Assembly: GCF_031624495.1 (NCBI RefSeq)
Contig: NZ_JAMQOP010000004.1
Coordinates: 372,001 to 436,000 of the forward strand
From: Halogeometricum sp. S1BR25-6
GTDB lineage: Archaea; Halobacteriota; Halobacteria; Halobacteriales; Haloferacaceae
DNA: 64,000 nt
Direction: 5' to 3'
Shown: positions 1 through 8,490 of the stretch, one piece after another
How positions within the stretch are numbered: the first letter of the stretch is position 1
Layout of the letters: each line of letters begins with the position of its first letter
Program-made: the position numbers and the translations under genes
The notes under the pieces: generated by a model
Told to the model about the DNA's origin: nothing
Database searches by the model: none
The model's input: only the letters and a program-made list of their open reading frames with translations

Positions 1-155
1 AGGCGTTCCTCGAAGCGATCGAGACGGGCGAGGAACCCGCGGCGACGGCGCTCGACGGCCTCCGGGTGACTGCCGTCACCGAGGCGGCCTACGAGTCCGC
101 CCGGAGCGACGGGTCGTTCGTCGCCGTCGACCCCGAGGACGTGGCGCTGGACTGA
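1..155 (+). CDS. C-terminal end of a Gfo/Idh/MocA-type oxidoreductase (partial)
   Basis: Only the last 50 codons are present, read from base 3 to the TGA at 153-155. The segment AFLEAIETGEEPAAT followed by ALDGLRVTAVTEAAYESA resembles the C-terminal helix region of NAD(P)-dependent sugar/inositol dehydrogenases of the Gfo/Idh/MocA family, where a dimer-forming sheet is followed by a helix bearing FLxAIxxG. The Rossmann domain and catalytic Lys lie outside the window. The family call rests on this short tail only. Confidence 0.5.
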   Translation, partial: AFLEAIETGEEPAATALDGLRVTAVTEAAYESARSDGSFVAVDPEDVALD

Positions 156-190
156 ACTCGACCGACACGCAGAGGGCGGAGGGCGTTGTT

Positions 191-808
191 CTATTCCACG
201 CCGCCGACGCCCGAGGCGGCGTCCGGCAGGTCGTGCGCCGTCGCGTCGAGTCCGAGGGCTTCGAGCGCCTCCGCGAGGTGTTCGTCCTTGGCGTAGTCCG
301 CGCCGTCGGCCTCGCGTATCTCCTGGGTCTTCGCGAGCACCTCGGCGCGCCGGTCGTCGGGGATGTCGTATTTGTCCGTCGAGAGTTCGATGACGAGACC
401 GTTGTTGTCGTGGGTGTACAGCGAGTAGAAGATGCCCCGGTCGAAGATGTTGTAGTTGCGGCCGTCGTCCTCGATGGCCTGCACCATCTCGCCGAACTCC
501 TCGGGGGCGACGCTGAAACAGAGGTGGTGGACGGAACCGACGCCGCCGCGTTGGCCCCCGCGGTTGGACTGCCGGTCGTCGCTGACGAAGAACGTCACGA
601 TGCGGCCGTCGCCGGTGTCAAAGAACAGGTGCGTCTGCGAGGGGTCGTCGAGGTTCGGTTGCCGGAGGACGAGGCGCATCCCCAGGAGGTCGCGGTAGAA
701 CGCGACGGTGTCCTCCTCGTTGCTTCCCCAGATGGTCACGTGGTCGGTGCCGGTGGTGTGGAAGGGGCTGTCCGGGAGGTCCGCGGTGACGGGATTCTCT
801 TCACTCAT
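191..808 (-). CDS. VOC (glyoxalase/extradiol dioxygenase fold) family protein, 205 aa
   Basis: After a short leader the protein shows a VOC module: HVTIWGSNEEDTVAFYRDLL at about residues 22-41, HLFFDTGDGRIVTFFV, then VGSVHHLCFSV opening the second beta-alpha-beta-beta-beta unit and LYTHDNNGLVIELST closing it. Metal-ligand positions are plausible (His near the start of each half, Glu in VIELS). Such proteins bind a divalent metal and act as ring-cleaving dioxygenases or lyases; the substrate cannot be told. The ATG at 808 is chosen over upstream in-frame codons because the VOC fold starts soon after it and a TATA-like CTTATTG (minus strand) sits about 25 bases upstream. It is divergent from the flavoprotein gene. 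Confidence 0.8.
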   Translation of the reverse strand: MSEENPVTADLPDSPFHTTGTDHVTIWGSNEEDTVAFYRDLLGMRLVLRQPNLDDPSQTHLFFDTGDGRIVTFFVSDDRQSNRGGQRGGVGSVHHLCFSVAPEEFGEMVQAIEDDGRNYNIFDRGIFYSLYTHDNNGLVIELSTDKYDIPDDRRAEVLAKTQEIREADGADYAKDEHLAEALEALGLDATAHDLPDAASGVGGVE

Positions 809-977
809 ATCAGGACGTACACGCGGAACGACAATAAGTCGGGTAGTAACATTCGAGTCTCCCCGTGCGGTGCGTGCCGGTCCGTTCGGCCGCCCGTCGG
901 CGACGACCCCCGTCGGTACCGGCGAGAACCCATAGCCGTACAAACACATTTTGCGCTGAAGCGAGTGTCCCCCGGAC

Positions 978-1565
978 ATGGCAAACGTAATCGTCGTCGG
1001 AGGCGGTCCCGCCGGTCTGAGCGCCGCGATGTTCGCGCGGAAGAACGGTCTCGAAACCACCGTGTTCGACACCGACAAGACGTGGATGCACAAGGCCCAC
1101 CTGTTCAACTATCCCGGAATCGGCTCGCAGGACGGAACCGTGTTCATGGAGACGCTCCGCCGGCAGGTGGACGCGTTCGGCGTCGAACGCGAGGAGGCCG
1201 AGGTGACCGACGTGTCGTCGGACGGCGACGGCTTCACCGTCACCGTCGACGGCGAGGACCACGAGGCCGACTACGTCGTCCTCGCGACCGGCGCGAACCG
1301 CGACCTCGCGGAGTCGCTGGGCTGTGACCTCACCGACGAGGACACCGTCGACGTCGGCGTGACGATGGAGACGAGCGTCGAGGGCGCCTACGCCACGGGC
1401 GCGATGGTCCGCACCGAGGAGTGGCAGGCCGTCATCGCCGCCGGCGACGGCGCCGCCGCCGCGCTCAACATCCTCTCGACGGAGAAGGGCGAGAACTACC
1501 ACGACTTCGACGTGCCGGCCGACGCCGACGAGACGTTCGGCGGCATGGTCGACGAGGACGTCTGA
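978..1565 (+). CDS. Small FAD/NAD(P)-binding oxidoreductase, thioredoxin-reductase-like, 195 aa
   Basis: The N-terminus VIVVGGGPAGLSAAMFARKN is a typical FAD Rossmann GxGxxG dinucleotide fold, followed by an acidic strand end (TTVFDTD). DYVVLATGANRDLAESLG matches the ATG motif of pyridine-nucleotide-disulfide oxidoreductases, and AYATGAMVRTEEWQAVIAAGDGAAAALNIL matches the C-terminal FAD-contacting motif. At 195 residues it is shorter than thioredoxin reductase (about 310) and lacks both the NAD(P) domain and a CxxC, so it is a minimal FAD-domain protein rather than a true TrxB. The electron donor and acceptor are unknown. Confidence 0.8.
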   Translation: MANVIVVGGGPAGLSAAMFARKNGLETTVFDTDKTWMHKAHLFNYPGIGSQDGTVFMETLRRQVDAFGVEREEAEVTDVSSDGDGFTVTVDGEDHEADYVVLATGANRDLAESLGCDLTDEDTVDVGVTMETSVEGAYATGAMVRTEEWQAVIAAGDGAAAALNILSTEKGENYHDFDVPADADETFGGMVDEDV

Positions 1566-1666
1566 GCGGTCGCCGCGCGGACCCGTTTCTCTCTTTATTT
1601 CGACAGTTTCGCCCCGTCCGAACGGAAACTGCAAAGAGCGTCGGACGCGGTGGGAGTACCGGACCC

Positions 1667-2803
1667 GTGCGATACCACCGAAGCGCAGTGCTCGTCGGCC
1701 TCGTCGTTCTCGCCCTCGCGGGGAGCATCCTGCTCGGCGCGCCCGGGAGCGAGGAGACGGTGCTGCCGCGGGAGAACCAACTCATCCAACCGGAGGACAC
1801 CGGGACGCAGGTGTGGCCGTACACCAGTCGGAGTCGGTCCGTGACGGGCCGAACCCTCGCGCTCAACGTCCTCATCGTCGGCGACCCCGACCGGACGAAG
1901 CGGGCGCTGACGAACCGCGCGGAGACGAACTGGACGACCGTCGAGGGTGACGAGGCCACTGCCGGCGAGTCGGAGTGGCAACCGGCCCGCGGCGCGTCGC
2001 GCTACACCTACGTCACCGTCGACCCGAACATCACCGGCCGCTGGTTCGAGTCGGAGTACCAGTTGGCGACCGGCACCTACCTCGGCCAACGAGTGCACAT
2101 CCGCGCGTACCCGGCGCCCTCGGGCAACTGGACGGCGTTTCAGGCGCACACCGAGTACTGGGATTGGCTCCGCCTGCGGCACACCGTCACCGGCGTCGCC
2201 CCCGGCGCCAGATTCCTCGAACGCGACCTGCGCGACGAACCGTTCGTCGAGCGCATCAGCCGCGAGTACCACGGTCTCGGCGGGGGCGGCAGCGACGGCT
2301 GGATAACGATAATCGAACTCGTCTCGGCCGCGGGCGCGGCCGGCGCGGCCGCCTCCATCGTACCGCTCGGGGACCGACACCGCGACGTCGCCGACGCCGC
2401 CGTCCTCCCGGTGACGCTCGCGGGTCTCGTCCTAGGCGTCCGGTCGGCCGGAATCGCGCTGGAGCACGCGATTCCGGGCGTCACCCCGAAACTGTTCGCC
2501 GCGGTGCTCTACCCCGTCGTCGTCGCCGGCCCGCCGTTCCTCGTCACCATCTTCGCGCGCGACCGGCCGGCGACGCGGTCGGCGCTGCTCGCCGCCGCGG
2601 GACTGGGCGCCGGCGTCGTCCTCGACCTCGGCGCCGTGGGCGCGACGACCGTCTCCGTGCAGTTCGTCCTCCACCGGGTGGCGCTGGTCAGCGCGCTCGG
2701 CCTGTTCGCGGTCGGCGTCGCGCGCCAGGACAGGCGGACCATCAGCGCCGGAGCCGTGGCGTGGCTCGTGGCGCTGGGGCTACCGCTGTTCGGCATCGTG
2801 TGA
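1667..2803 (+). CDS. Polytopic membrane protein with extracytoplasmic LssY_C-like domain, 378 aa
   Basis: Starting at GTG 1667, residues 5-25 form a membrane helix (SAVLVGLVVLALAGSILLG). About 160 extracytoplasmic residues follow, in which ALNVLIVGDPDRTKRALTNR, YLGQRVHIRAYPAP and AHTEYWDWLRLRHTVTG resemble the LssY C-terminal domain (proposed phosphatase-associated; function unproven). The C-terminal third has about five to six hydrophobic helices. In-frame codons further upstream overlap the flavoprotein gene, so the GTG just before the first membrane helix is preferred. The LssY resemblance is from memory of the family pattern and is moderate. Confidence 0.6.
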   Translation: MRYHRSAVLVGLVVLALAGSILLGAPGSEETVLPRENQLIQPEDTGTQVWPYTSRSRSVTGRTLALNVLIVGDPDRTKRALTNRAETNWTTVEGDEATAGESEWQPARGASRYTYVTVDPNITGRWFESEYQLATGTYLGQRVHIRAYPAPSGNWTAFQAHTEYWDWLRLRHTVTGVAPGARFLERDLRDEPFVERISREYHGLGGGGSDGWITIIELVSAAGAAGAAASIVPLGDRHRDVADAAVLPVTLAGLVLGVRSAGIALEHAIPGVTPKLFAAVLYPVVVAGPPFLVTIFARDRPATRSALLAAAGLGAGVVLDLGAVGATTVSVQFVLHRVALVSALGLFAVGVARQDRRTISAGAVAWLVALGLPLFGIV

Positions 2804-2838
2804 ACCGAAACGGTGAGTGAACAGGGTCGACGAGGCGG

Positions 2839-4428
2839 CTACTCCTCGCCGAGCGAGCGGTAGATGGCGACGCCGTCGTTCTCGAAGGCGAGTTCCCAGC
2901 GCTGCGAGGCCTCGAAGGAGCGTTCGAGCGTGCCGAACTGCACCTCGCTGGCGCCGCGGACCGTGTAGTGGCCCTTCGGGACGTAGACGTAGTCGGGGTT
3001 CGCGTCCACCGACTGCATCGCCGTCTCCACGCAGGTTGCGCTCTGACAGGTCGAGGCGTTCACGTAGGCGTCCGTCTGCCCCTCGTACACCTCCGGCTCC
3101 TCCCACTCGACGCCCCACATCCCGACCAGAATCGTCCGCTGGGTCAGCGCCGGGAACCACTCGGCGGCGTCGCCGAGGACGACGAACGTCGCGTCCGACG
3201 GCGTCTCGGCCGCGGCCCACGCCATCGCGTCCACCGCCTCGTCGTCGAGGAACTCGGGCGTCGAGGGGTCTGACGGGAGCGTGTTCTGGTAGGCGAGAAC
3301 CGTCCCCCCGCCGAGGGACGCGACGACGACCAAGAGCGCGACGCCCGCGGCGCGCCAGTCGAGGCCGCCCGTCCGGCCGTCGAGGGTCCGCGCGAACCGT
3401 TCGGTGGGGGAGAAGCGACGCACGGCGTCGAAGCCGGCGGCGACGAGGGCGAACGTTCCGACGGTGTAGACGAACCGGGGCTGTTGGAACAGCAGTTCCG
3501 CGGCGGCGACCCACGCCGGGAGCAGTAGGTCCCGGCGGACGGCGAGGAGGTAGGCCGCGGCGAGCAACGGGACGAGCGTGTACAGCGAGATGCCGCCGAA
3601 TATCGCCTCGACGCCGCCGCCGATGCCGCCGTGGGTCCCCGCGGCGGAGGTGAACACGTCGGGACCGTGCGTGGAGACGGCCCAGAGGAGCCACGGGCTG
3701 GCGATGACCGCGCCGCCGACGCCGACGACGGCGCCGCGGAGGAGACCGGCGAGCGAGCGGTCGAGCACGAGCCAGAGCAACAGGTAGCTCACGACGGTGA
3801 ACAGGGTGTACGTCGGGTGCGACAGCACCGTCAGTCCGAAGGCGACGACGCCCGCGACCAGTGCGCGGCGGTCGCCGGTCGTAAACAATCGGTAGCCCGC
3901 GCAGATGGCCGTCAGCGCGTACAGGAAGGCGAACCCGCGGACGACCCCACCCGCCGAGAGGTGCCACTCCAGTATCTGCGGGTTCAGCGCGACGCCCGCC
4001 GCCGCGACGGTCCCCGCCGGCCGCGAGTCCAGCAGGTCGCGGGCGAGCACGTACACGGGAATCTGAACGGCGACGACGGCCACCGCGGGGAGGAAGCGCG
4101 CGACGGCGACCGGGCCGAATCCGATGTCGCGGAGCACCGCGAACACGTAGAACTGCAGCGGCGGGTAGGCGAAGGGGACGCCGTCAGCCGTGTAGCCGGG
4201 GATGCGCGCCGGCGGGAGGTAGCCGTTCGCGGCGATTTCGCGGGCGATCTGCGCGTACAGGCCCGCGCCGTAGGCCGGGTAGGGGTTCGTCGCGAGGTAC
4301 ACGGCAACGGAGACCAGTGCCGGGAGGACCGCCAAGACGAGCCACCTGCGGTCGCGCACGTCGAGGGGGTGGCCGCCCTCGTGCCGGGGTGAGCGGGCGA
4401 ACCGGGAACGAAGCGAAGAGTCTGCCAC
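2839..4428 (-). CDS. GT-C type membrane glycosyltransferase-like protein, 529 aa
   Basis: A basic cytoplasmic N-terminus is followed by about ten membrane segments in the first 370 residues and a roughly 130-residue C-terminal extracytoplasmic domain containing two close Cys (NASTCQSATCVETAM). The first large loop after helix 1 (YPAYGAGLYAQIAREIAANG) and the overall layout resemble PMT/ArnT/DolP-mannose mannosyltransferases, which move a sugar from a polyprenyl phosphate donor to a lipid or protein outside the cell. No acidic catalytic pair can be assigned with confidence. It starts 2 bases after the stop of the arylsulfotransferase-like gene, so the two form an operon and may act on the same surface glycan or lipid. 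Confidence 0.6.
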   Translation of the reverse strand: MADSSLRSRFARSPRHEGGHPLDVRDRRWLVLAVLPALVSVAVYLATNPYPAYGAGLYAQIAREIAANGYLPPARIPGYTADGVPFAYPPLQFYVFAVLRDIGFGPVAVARFLPAVAVVAVQIPVYVLARDLLDSRPAGTVAAAGVALNPQILEWHLSAGGVVRGFAFLYALTAICAGYRLFTTGDRRALVAGVVAFGLTVLSHPTYTLFTVVSYLLLWLVLDRSLAGLLRGAVVGVGGAVIASPWLLWAVSTHGPDVFTSAAGTHGGIGGGVEAIFGGISLYTLVPLLAAAYLLAVRRDLLLPAWVAAAELLFQQPRFVYTVGTFALVAAGFDAVRRFSPTERFARTLDGRTGGLDWRAAGVALLVVVASLGGGTVLAYQNTLPSDPSTPEFLDDEAVDAMAWAAAETPSDATFVVLGDAAEWFPALTQRTILVGMWGVEWEEPEVYEGQTDAYVNASTCQSATCVETAMQSVDANPDYVYVPKGHYTVRGASEVQFGTLERSFEASQRWELAFENDGVAIYRSLGEE

Positions 4429-4430
4429 GT

Positions 4431-5822
4431 CTACTTCCTCCGAACGCGGAGCGGCGACTGAAAGCTAACGGTACGGCTCGACCAGCGGTACTCGAGCGTC
4501 CCCCAGACGGCGAGCGACCCGAGGAGCGCGAGGACGGCGAGGCCCTCGAGGAAGCCCACCCAGCGCGGGAAGGCGTAGGAAATCGCGTTGCGCACCGTCG
4601 CCGGAACCAGCGACGCGACGCGCGAGGTCAGCGTCGGTTCGAGGTCCGACGCCGTCCGCGAGGGGAGGCCGAGGCTCGCGGCGCTCTCGCCGCCGGCGCT
4701 CTCGTCGCCCGTCCCGAGTCGTTCGGATTCGTAGGGGAAGCCCACGGAGGCGGTCCAGACGACCTCCCCCTCCTCGTCGATTTCGAACGTGCGGTCGCCG
4801 TTCGAATCGGTGATGAGCGTGTGGCCGTTCGGCAGGCGGTCGGCGTCGCGCGGCCACTGCATCCGTCGGTCGACCCACGTCCACGACTCGACCCACTCGC
4901 CGTTCTCGCGCTGGTACTCTATCACGCGGCCGTTTTCGGAGTCCGCGACGAGCAGCGCCGGACCGCCCTCGTCGGCGGGGATGAAGTCGGGGTTGTGCTG
5001 CTCGTACAGTATCGAGTGATTGTCGTCAGTCCCGAGGGTCCACTCCTCCATCAGCCCCCGTCCGGGGTCGATGAACACGACTTGGTCGTGGTTGCGGAGG
5101 CTCACCATCACCGCCCGTTCGCCGTCGACGGTGACGGACTCCACGTCGTTGAGGTGCGTCCAATCTTCGGGAAACGGCCCGCCGCTGGTCGCCACGTCGA
5201 AATCCGACTGCGCGTCCCACTCCCACGTCGTCAGGTTCGTCGTCGTGTTGACGACGAACACGCGGTCCTGGTAGATGTCGGCGACGAGGAGGCGGTCGGG
5301 ACCGAGGCGGTCCACGTCGTGCCACCGGGTGGAGTGTTTCCCCGGCGTGATGCGGCTGAACACCTCTTCTGACTCGCCGGTGGTGAGGTTCACCCGTTCG
5401 ACGCCGTTGCGGGTGCAGACCGTCTCGCCGCACTCGTCGGCGTCGAGGTGGTCGGCGTAGACGAACTCGACGGTCGCCGTCGTGTTCGGGACCGGGTCGA
5501 CGTCCCAGTACCGGGTGTGCTCGTTCTGGTAGTAGTAGATGCTGCCGTCGGGCGCGAAGGCGACGAGTTCGGCCTGCGCGCGGGGACTGTCGCTCTCGTC
5601 GCTGACGAACGCGTTCGAGTCCGTCGCCACGACGGTGATATCGTCTCGGGGCGGGACGACCGGTGCCCGGTCGCCCGTCCGGAACGCCTGTTCGACCGCC
5701 GGGTCGCCCGTCACCCGGTCGTTGTTCCGCTGCGCGTCCACGTAGCCGACGGCGAGGACGACCGACGAGACGAGGACCACCGCCGCGAGCAGACCGCGGA
5801 GGGCTCGCCGATTGGAAGCCAT
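4431..5822 (-). CDS. Arylsulfotransferase-family (ASST-like) membrane-anchored beta-propeller protein, 463 aa
   Basis: One N-terminal membrane helix (residues 7-27) leads to a secreted-side domain with repeated propeller-like blades, each with an aspartate-rich turn: LVAFAPDGSIYYY, WHDVDRLGPDRLLVADIYQDRVFV, THLNDVESVTVDGERAVMVSLRN, NPDFI and ALLVADSENGRVIEYQ, RDADRLPNGHTLITDSNGDRTFEI. This is the pattern of archaeal arylsulfotransferase (PF14269-type) proteins. A second hydrophobic helix (about 430-450) and basic tail end the protein. True ASSTs transfer sulfate between phenols through a catalytic His; His residues occur in the blades but activity is not proven. The gene lies upstream of the GT-C gene with a 2-base gap. 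Confidence 0.65.
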   Translation of the reverse strand: MASNRRALRGLLAAVVLVSSVVLAVGYVDAQRNNDRVTGDPAVEQAFRTGDRAPVVPPRDDITVVATDSNAFVSDESDSPRAQAELVAFAPDGSIYYYQNEHTRYWDVDPVPNTTATVEFVYADHLDADECGETVCTRNGVERVNLTTGESEEVFSRITPGKHSTRWHDVDRLGPDRLLVADIYQDRVFVVNTTTNLTTWEWDAQSDFDVATSGGPFPEDWTHLNDVESVTVDGERAVMVSLRNHDQVVFIDPGRGLMEEWTLGTDDNHSILYEQHNPDFIPADEGGPALLVADSENGRVIEYQRENGEWVESWTWVDRRMQWPRDADRLPNGHTLITDSNGDRTFEIDEEGEVVWTASVGFPYESERLGTGDESAGGESAASLGLPSRTASDLEPTLTSRVASLVPATVRNAISYAFPRWVGFLEGLAVLALLGSLAVWGTLEYRWSSRTVSFQSPLRVRRK

Positions 5823-5874
5823 TACGCGCAGTTCTGCCGTGGGGGTAATAAGGAAGGCGTCTTACGGTCGCCGG

Positions 5875-6411
5875 TCAGCGGCGGGGGGTTCCGGGCGTCT
5901 CGGAGGCGTCCTGAGCCTCCGCCTCCACCGCGCCGCCGGCCGATTCCGTCGCGTCGGTCGACCGGCGGCCGACGACGATGCCGAGGGCGACGACTCCCCA
6001 GAGGAGGGCCGCGCCCCACCCGGAGTGAATCGATGCCGCGACGCCCACACGCTCGGTCGTCAGGGGGTAGAGCCACGCGACGCCGCTCTTCGTGAACGAG
6101 TCGACGAGGAGGTGCGAGGAGAGGCCGAGCGCCGCCGCCCCGGCGGACCACCGCGGGCGCCTCGCGGCGGCGACGAGGGCGACGACGGCCGCGGCGAACG
6201 CGAGCGTGTGCGTCAGTCCGCGGTGGTTCAGCGGGAACGCCCACGCGAGCGGGAACAGCAGGTCGACGTCCGGGAGGACGGCGCCGACGACGCCGGCCCG
6301 CGGCGGACGGTCGGTGAACGCGACGACGAGCGCGTACCCGACCGCGGCGTGCGTCGCAACGGCGAACAGGAGGTACGCGAGGTGGTCGAGCGCGGGACCG
6401 AGAAGCGACAC
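5875..6411 (-). CDS. YdjM-type membrane-bound metal-dependent hydrolase, 178 aa
   Basis: Motifs of the LexA-regulated YdjM/DUF457 membrane hydrolase family are clear: LPDVD, HRGLTHTL and SHLLVDSFTKSGVAWLYPL supply conserved Asp and His metal ligands between about four membrane helices. The GTG at 6411 is chosen because a TATA-like element (CTTATGA read on the plus strand at 6434-6440) lies about 27 bases upstream, giving a leaderless transcript; a longer in-frame extension to 6486 would place that box inside the coding region. The C-terminal tail is hydrophilic. The substrate is unknown; an envelope or lipid substrate has been suggested for the family. Confidence 0.75.
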   Translation of the reverse strand: MSLLGPALDHLAYLLFAVATHAAVGYALVVAFTDRPPRAGVVGAVLPDVDLLFPLAWAFPLNHRGLTHTLAFAAAVVALVAAARRPRWSAGAAALGLSSHLLVDSFTKSGVAWLYPLTTERVGVAASIHSGWGAALLWGVVALGIVVGRRSTDATESAGGAVEAEAQDASETPGTPRR

Positions 6412-6522
6412 GGTCGGCGGTACGGCGAGTGTACTTATGAAAACGGGGTTCGTAAGTTCCGTACGAACACCGACTCGGATTCCCAACGGATAAGAGCGAG
6501 CCGAGAGGAGTGAAGAGAAGAG

Positions 6523-8490
6523 ATGCCACAGTCGTCGCCCTCCACGGTCCGTCGGCGAGCCGTCCTCGGGACGCTCGCGACAGGCGTGACTGCGCTGTCA
6601 GGCGGGTGTGTGCGCCGGTTGCGGACGGTCGCGGGCTGGCGGTCGGCGAACCAAGTCTCGCTCGAAATCAAAACCGTGCCGGCCGACGCGGACCCCTACG
6701 CCCTGCGCATCGCGCGTCAGGTCGCGGCGTGGTTCCGGGCGGCCGGTATCGACGCGCAGGTCACGCCGATGGCCAGCGAGGAACTGCTCCGGCAGGTGCT
6801 GGTGCAGAACGACTTCGAGCTGTTCGTCGCGCGGCTCCCCGACCAGTTTCACGAACCCGACGGACTCTACTCGCTCTTGCACTCGCGGTTCGCCGACGCC
6901 CCCGGGTGGCAGAACCCGTTCGGCTACGCGAACCTCGACGTCGACGACCTGCTGGAGACGCAGCGCACGACCACCGGCGAGGAGCGGCGCGAGGCGGTGT
7001 ACGAACTCCAGCGGAGCATCGCGCGGACCCAGCCGTTCACACTCCTCTCGTTCCCGGACGACATCCGCGCGGCGCGCACCGACAACTACGGGAACTGGCG
7101 GACCGCCGACCTCGACTCCCCGCTGGGCTATCTGTCGCTGACGCGCAGCGGTGGCGACGGCGACAACGCCGCCCTCGCGTCCGGTACGTCGACGTCGAAC
7201 GGGGCCGACGGAACGGCCGGAGCGGTCCCGAACAGAGGCTCGAATGCGTCGTCGCCGACCGCGACCCCGACCCGGACGCCGACGCCGACTCCCACGCCGA
7301 CGCCGACCGACGTCGCGACGACGACGGACGAGGCGCGCACCCTCCGGACGGCGACAACCGACAAGCGGGCGACGGAGAACCTCAACCCCCTGTCGGTCGA
7401 GTACCGCCGCGACGGGCTCATTACGGGCCTCCTGTACGACTCGCTCGGCGTCGAAACGGGCGACGGCGTCGAGGCGTGGCTGGCGGAATCGTGGGCGTTC
7501 TCCGGGGGCGGAAACGCCCCGAGCGCGTCCGTTCGGCTCCGTCCGGACCTGACGTGGCACGACGGCGAGTCGCTCACCGCCGAGGACGTGGCGTTCACGC
7601 ACCGCCTCCTCGCGGACACCGCGATGGAGACGGGGACGACGACCGAAGACGAGAGCGACGCCCGCATCCCCGCGCCGCGGTTCCAGGGGCGGAACAGCCT
7701 CGTCGCCGACGTGCGCGCGACGGGGACCCGCACCGTCGAGTTCGACTTCGTCGAGTGCGAACCCCAACTGGCGACGCGCGCGTTCACCGTTCCGGTGCTC
7801 CCCGAACACGTCTGGACGGAGCGGACCTCGCGGGCCTCGGTCAGCGGTATCGAAATCGGCCCCGCAACCGAGGCCATCGTGACGAACAACATCCCGCCGG
7901 TCGGGAGCGGTCCCCTCGAGTTCGCCCAGAACACGCCGCGGGAGTCGCTCGTGCTCGAACGGTTCGACGAGCACTTCCTCTTCGAGGCGTCGGCGGAGGC
8001 GGGCGTCCCGGCCCGACCGCCCGAGTTCGAGCGGTTGTCCGTGCAGGTCGTCGGCTCCGACGCGACGGCCGTCGAGATGGTGGCCGACGCCGACGCCGAC
8101 GTGACCGGAACGACCGTCGGCGCCTCGACGGTCCCGCGCATCGGCCGCGCGCCGGACCTCGAACTGCTCGTCGGGCGGTCGGAGACGCCGTTCATCCTCG
8201 GACACAACGCCGGCCGGTCGCCGACGACGAACCCCCGGTTCAGGAACACGCTGGCGCGACTCGTCGACCAGTCGTTCCTCGTGAACGACGTGTTCGGCGG
8301 CTACGCCCGACCCGCGGTGAGTCCGCTCGCGGGGACCAAGTGGCTCCCCGACGACCTGCGGTGGGGAGACGAGAACCCCGTGACGCCGTTCATCGGGAGC
8401 GACGGGGAACTGAACGTCGACCGGGCGAGGGAGGCGTTCCGCGACGCGGGCTATCAGTACTCCGACGGACGGCTATTGGAGGGCAACTGA
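6523..8490 (+). CDS. Oligopeptide-type ABC solute-binding lipoprotein with apparently circularly permuted lobes, 655 aa
   Basis: The N-terminus has a twin-arginine run and lipobox (VRRRAVLGTLATGVTALSGGC, lipid Cys 29). Residues 44-200 look like the C-terminal part of family-5 solute-binding proteins: IARQVAAWFRAAGIDAQV, then NDFELFVARL, then EPDGLYSLLHS, YANLDVDDLLETQ and PFTLLSF. A Ser/Thr-Pro linker (TPTRTPTPTPTPTPT, about 209-270) follows. Residues 272-655 then look like the N-terminal part: TENLNPLSVEYRRDGLITGL, LAESWAF, RLRPDLTWHDGESLTAEDVA, and finally LARLVDQSFLVNDVFGG and AREAFRDAGYQYSDGR, which normally precedes the segment found here first. No permease or ATPase genes are adjacent. 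The ligand is unknown. The start overlaps the PAP2 gene at its end (TGATG). Confidence 0.75.
   Translation: MPQSSPSTVRRRAVLGTLATGVTALSGGCVRRLRTVAGWRSANQVSLEIKTVPADADPYALRIARQVAAWFRAAGIDAQVTPMASEELLRQVLVQNDFELFVARLPDQFHEPDGLYSLLHSRFADAPGWQNPFGYANLDVDDLLETQRTTTGEERREAVYELQRSIARTQPFTLLSFPDDIRAARTDNYGNWRTADLDSPLGYLSLTRSGGDGDNAALASGTSTSNGADGTAGAVPNRGSNASSPTATPTRTPTPTPTPTPTDVATTTDEARTLRTATTDKRATENLNPLSVEYRRDGLITGLLYDSLGVETGDGVEAWLAESWAFSGGGNAPSASVRLRPDLTWHDGESLTAEDVAFTHRLLADTAMETGTTTEDESDARIPAPRFQGRNSLVADVRATGTRTVEFDFVECEPQLATRAFTVPVLPEHVWTERTSRASVSGIEIGPATEAIVTNNIPPVGSGPLEFAQNTPRESLVLERFDEHFLFEASAEAGVPARPPEFERLSVQVVGSDATAVEMVADADADVTGTTVGASTVPRIGRAPDLELLVGRSETPFILGHNAGRSPTTNPRFRNTLARLVDQSFLVNDVFGGYARPAVSPLAGTKWLPDDLRWGDENPVTPFIGSDGELNVDRAREAFRDAGYQYSDGRLLEGN

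Noticed and set aside
810-1634. Minus-strand open frame antisense to the flavoprotein gene
   Set aside because: Arg/Val/Gly-rich shadow of the real gene, with no domain pattern; high GC leaves antisense frames open.
7240-7320. Simple-sequence repeat (Thr-Pro codons) as a possible phase-variable tract
   Set aside because: Imperfect codon repeat inside a linker; ordinary for haloarchaeal lipoproteins.
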